Source: JBHIBD01 sp046758865 (GTDB lineage: Bacteria; Planctomycetota; Brocadiia; Brocadiales; Bathyanammoxibiaceae). From it: a DNA stretch of 30,134 bases. Of the stretch, positions 30,029 through 30,134 are shown in pieces. The stretch's first letter is position 1; every line of letters starts with the position of its first letter. The translations under genes and the position numbers were made by a program. The stretch covers positions 1 to 30,134 of the forward strand of contig JBHIBD010000026.1 in the NCBI GenBank assembly GCA_046758865.1, read 5' to 3'. The notes beneath the pieces were generated by a model. It had not been told where the DNA came from and did not search any database. It saw only the letters and a program-made list of their open reading frames with translations.

Positions 30029-30134
30029 GACCCTTTTTTGCCTAGACTGTTATCGCTCTCTCCCTCAGCAAGTCACCGATACAGTTGACGTAGTAAATCT
30101 TATGTGATAAACTACCTCCATAAGTGTGTCTTAT

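Overview
The window is a gene-dense bacterial chromosome segment carrying housekeeping and biosynthetic genes. It uses sigma70-like TTGACA promoters and many TTG/GTG starts. The gene content suggests a member of the Planctomycetota, possibly a Brocadiales (anammox)-like lineage: an archaeal-type arginine decarboxylase with a deoxyhypusine-synthase-like enzyme, a Minf_1886-type protein, 2-oxoacid:ferredoxin oxidoreductase, a CooC-type nickel ATPase, and a PheT without the EMAP-type tRNA-binding domain. This placement is inference; no rRNA or marker tree is available from the window.

Layout. 1-3357 (+): CooC-like ATPase, trpD and a YtcJ-type amidohydrolase, tightly overlapping. 3454-7198 (+): an arginine/polyamine operon of pyruvoyl arginine decarboxylase, deoxyhypusine-synthase-like protein, agmatinase and argJ. 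7237-12949 (+): two exported M16 peptidases (one catalytic, one lacking the zinc motif), an orphan polytopic membrane protein, a small cyclic-nucleotide-binding-domain protein, and an exported clostripain-family (C11) protein whose catalytic His is replaced by Tyr. 12967-13748: a RAYT-type transposase between two REP-like repeats, the whole bracketed by a 28-bp duplication of the pheT 3' end.

13722-23932 (-): the conserved translation cluster thrS-infC-rpmI-rplT ... pheS-pheT, split by korA-korB (17470-20444), which read in the opposite direction. The spacers here are packed with several families of palindromic dispersed repeats, including a MITE-like element with GAGACC terminal inverted repeats that sits between rpmI and rplT and recurs between pheS and korA. 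A tRNA-Val(GAC) gene lies immediately upstream of thrS. 24160-25194 (-): a radical SAM protein with a SPASM-like Cys-rich tail. 25447-28277 (+): ricT (PSP1), metG and a Minf_1886-like protein. 28464-29756 (+): a geranylgeranyl-reductase-type FAD oxidoreductase. The last ~380 bp hold a dispersed repeat and an uncertain Cys-rich small ORF.

How the genes work together: the polyamine operon converts arginine to agmatine and then putrescine, probably continuing to a longer polyamine through the DHS-like enzyme, while ArgJ feeds arginine synthesis. KorAB links 2-oxoacids to ferredoxin-level electron transfer, in keeping with an anaerobic metabolism in which CooC would mature a CODH/ACS-type nickel enzyme (not in the window). 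The minus-strand block supplies translation components. The most unusual material is the C11 pseudoprotease paired with a cNMP-binding protein, the RAYT/REP unit with its duplicated pheT end, and the repeat-riddled, korAB-interrupted translation operon.
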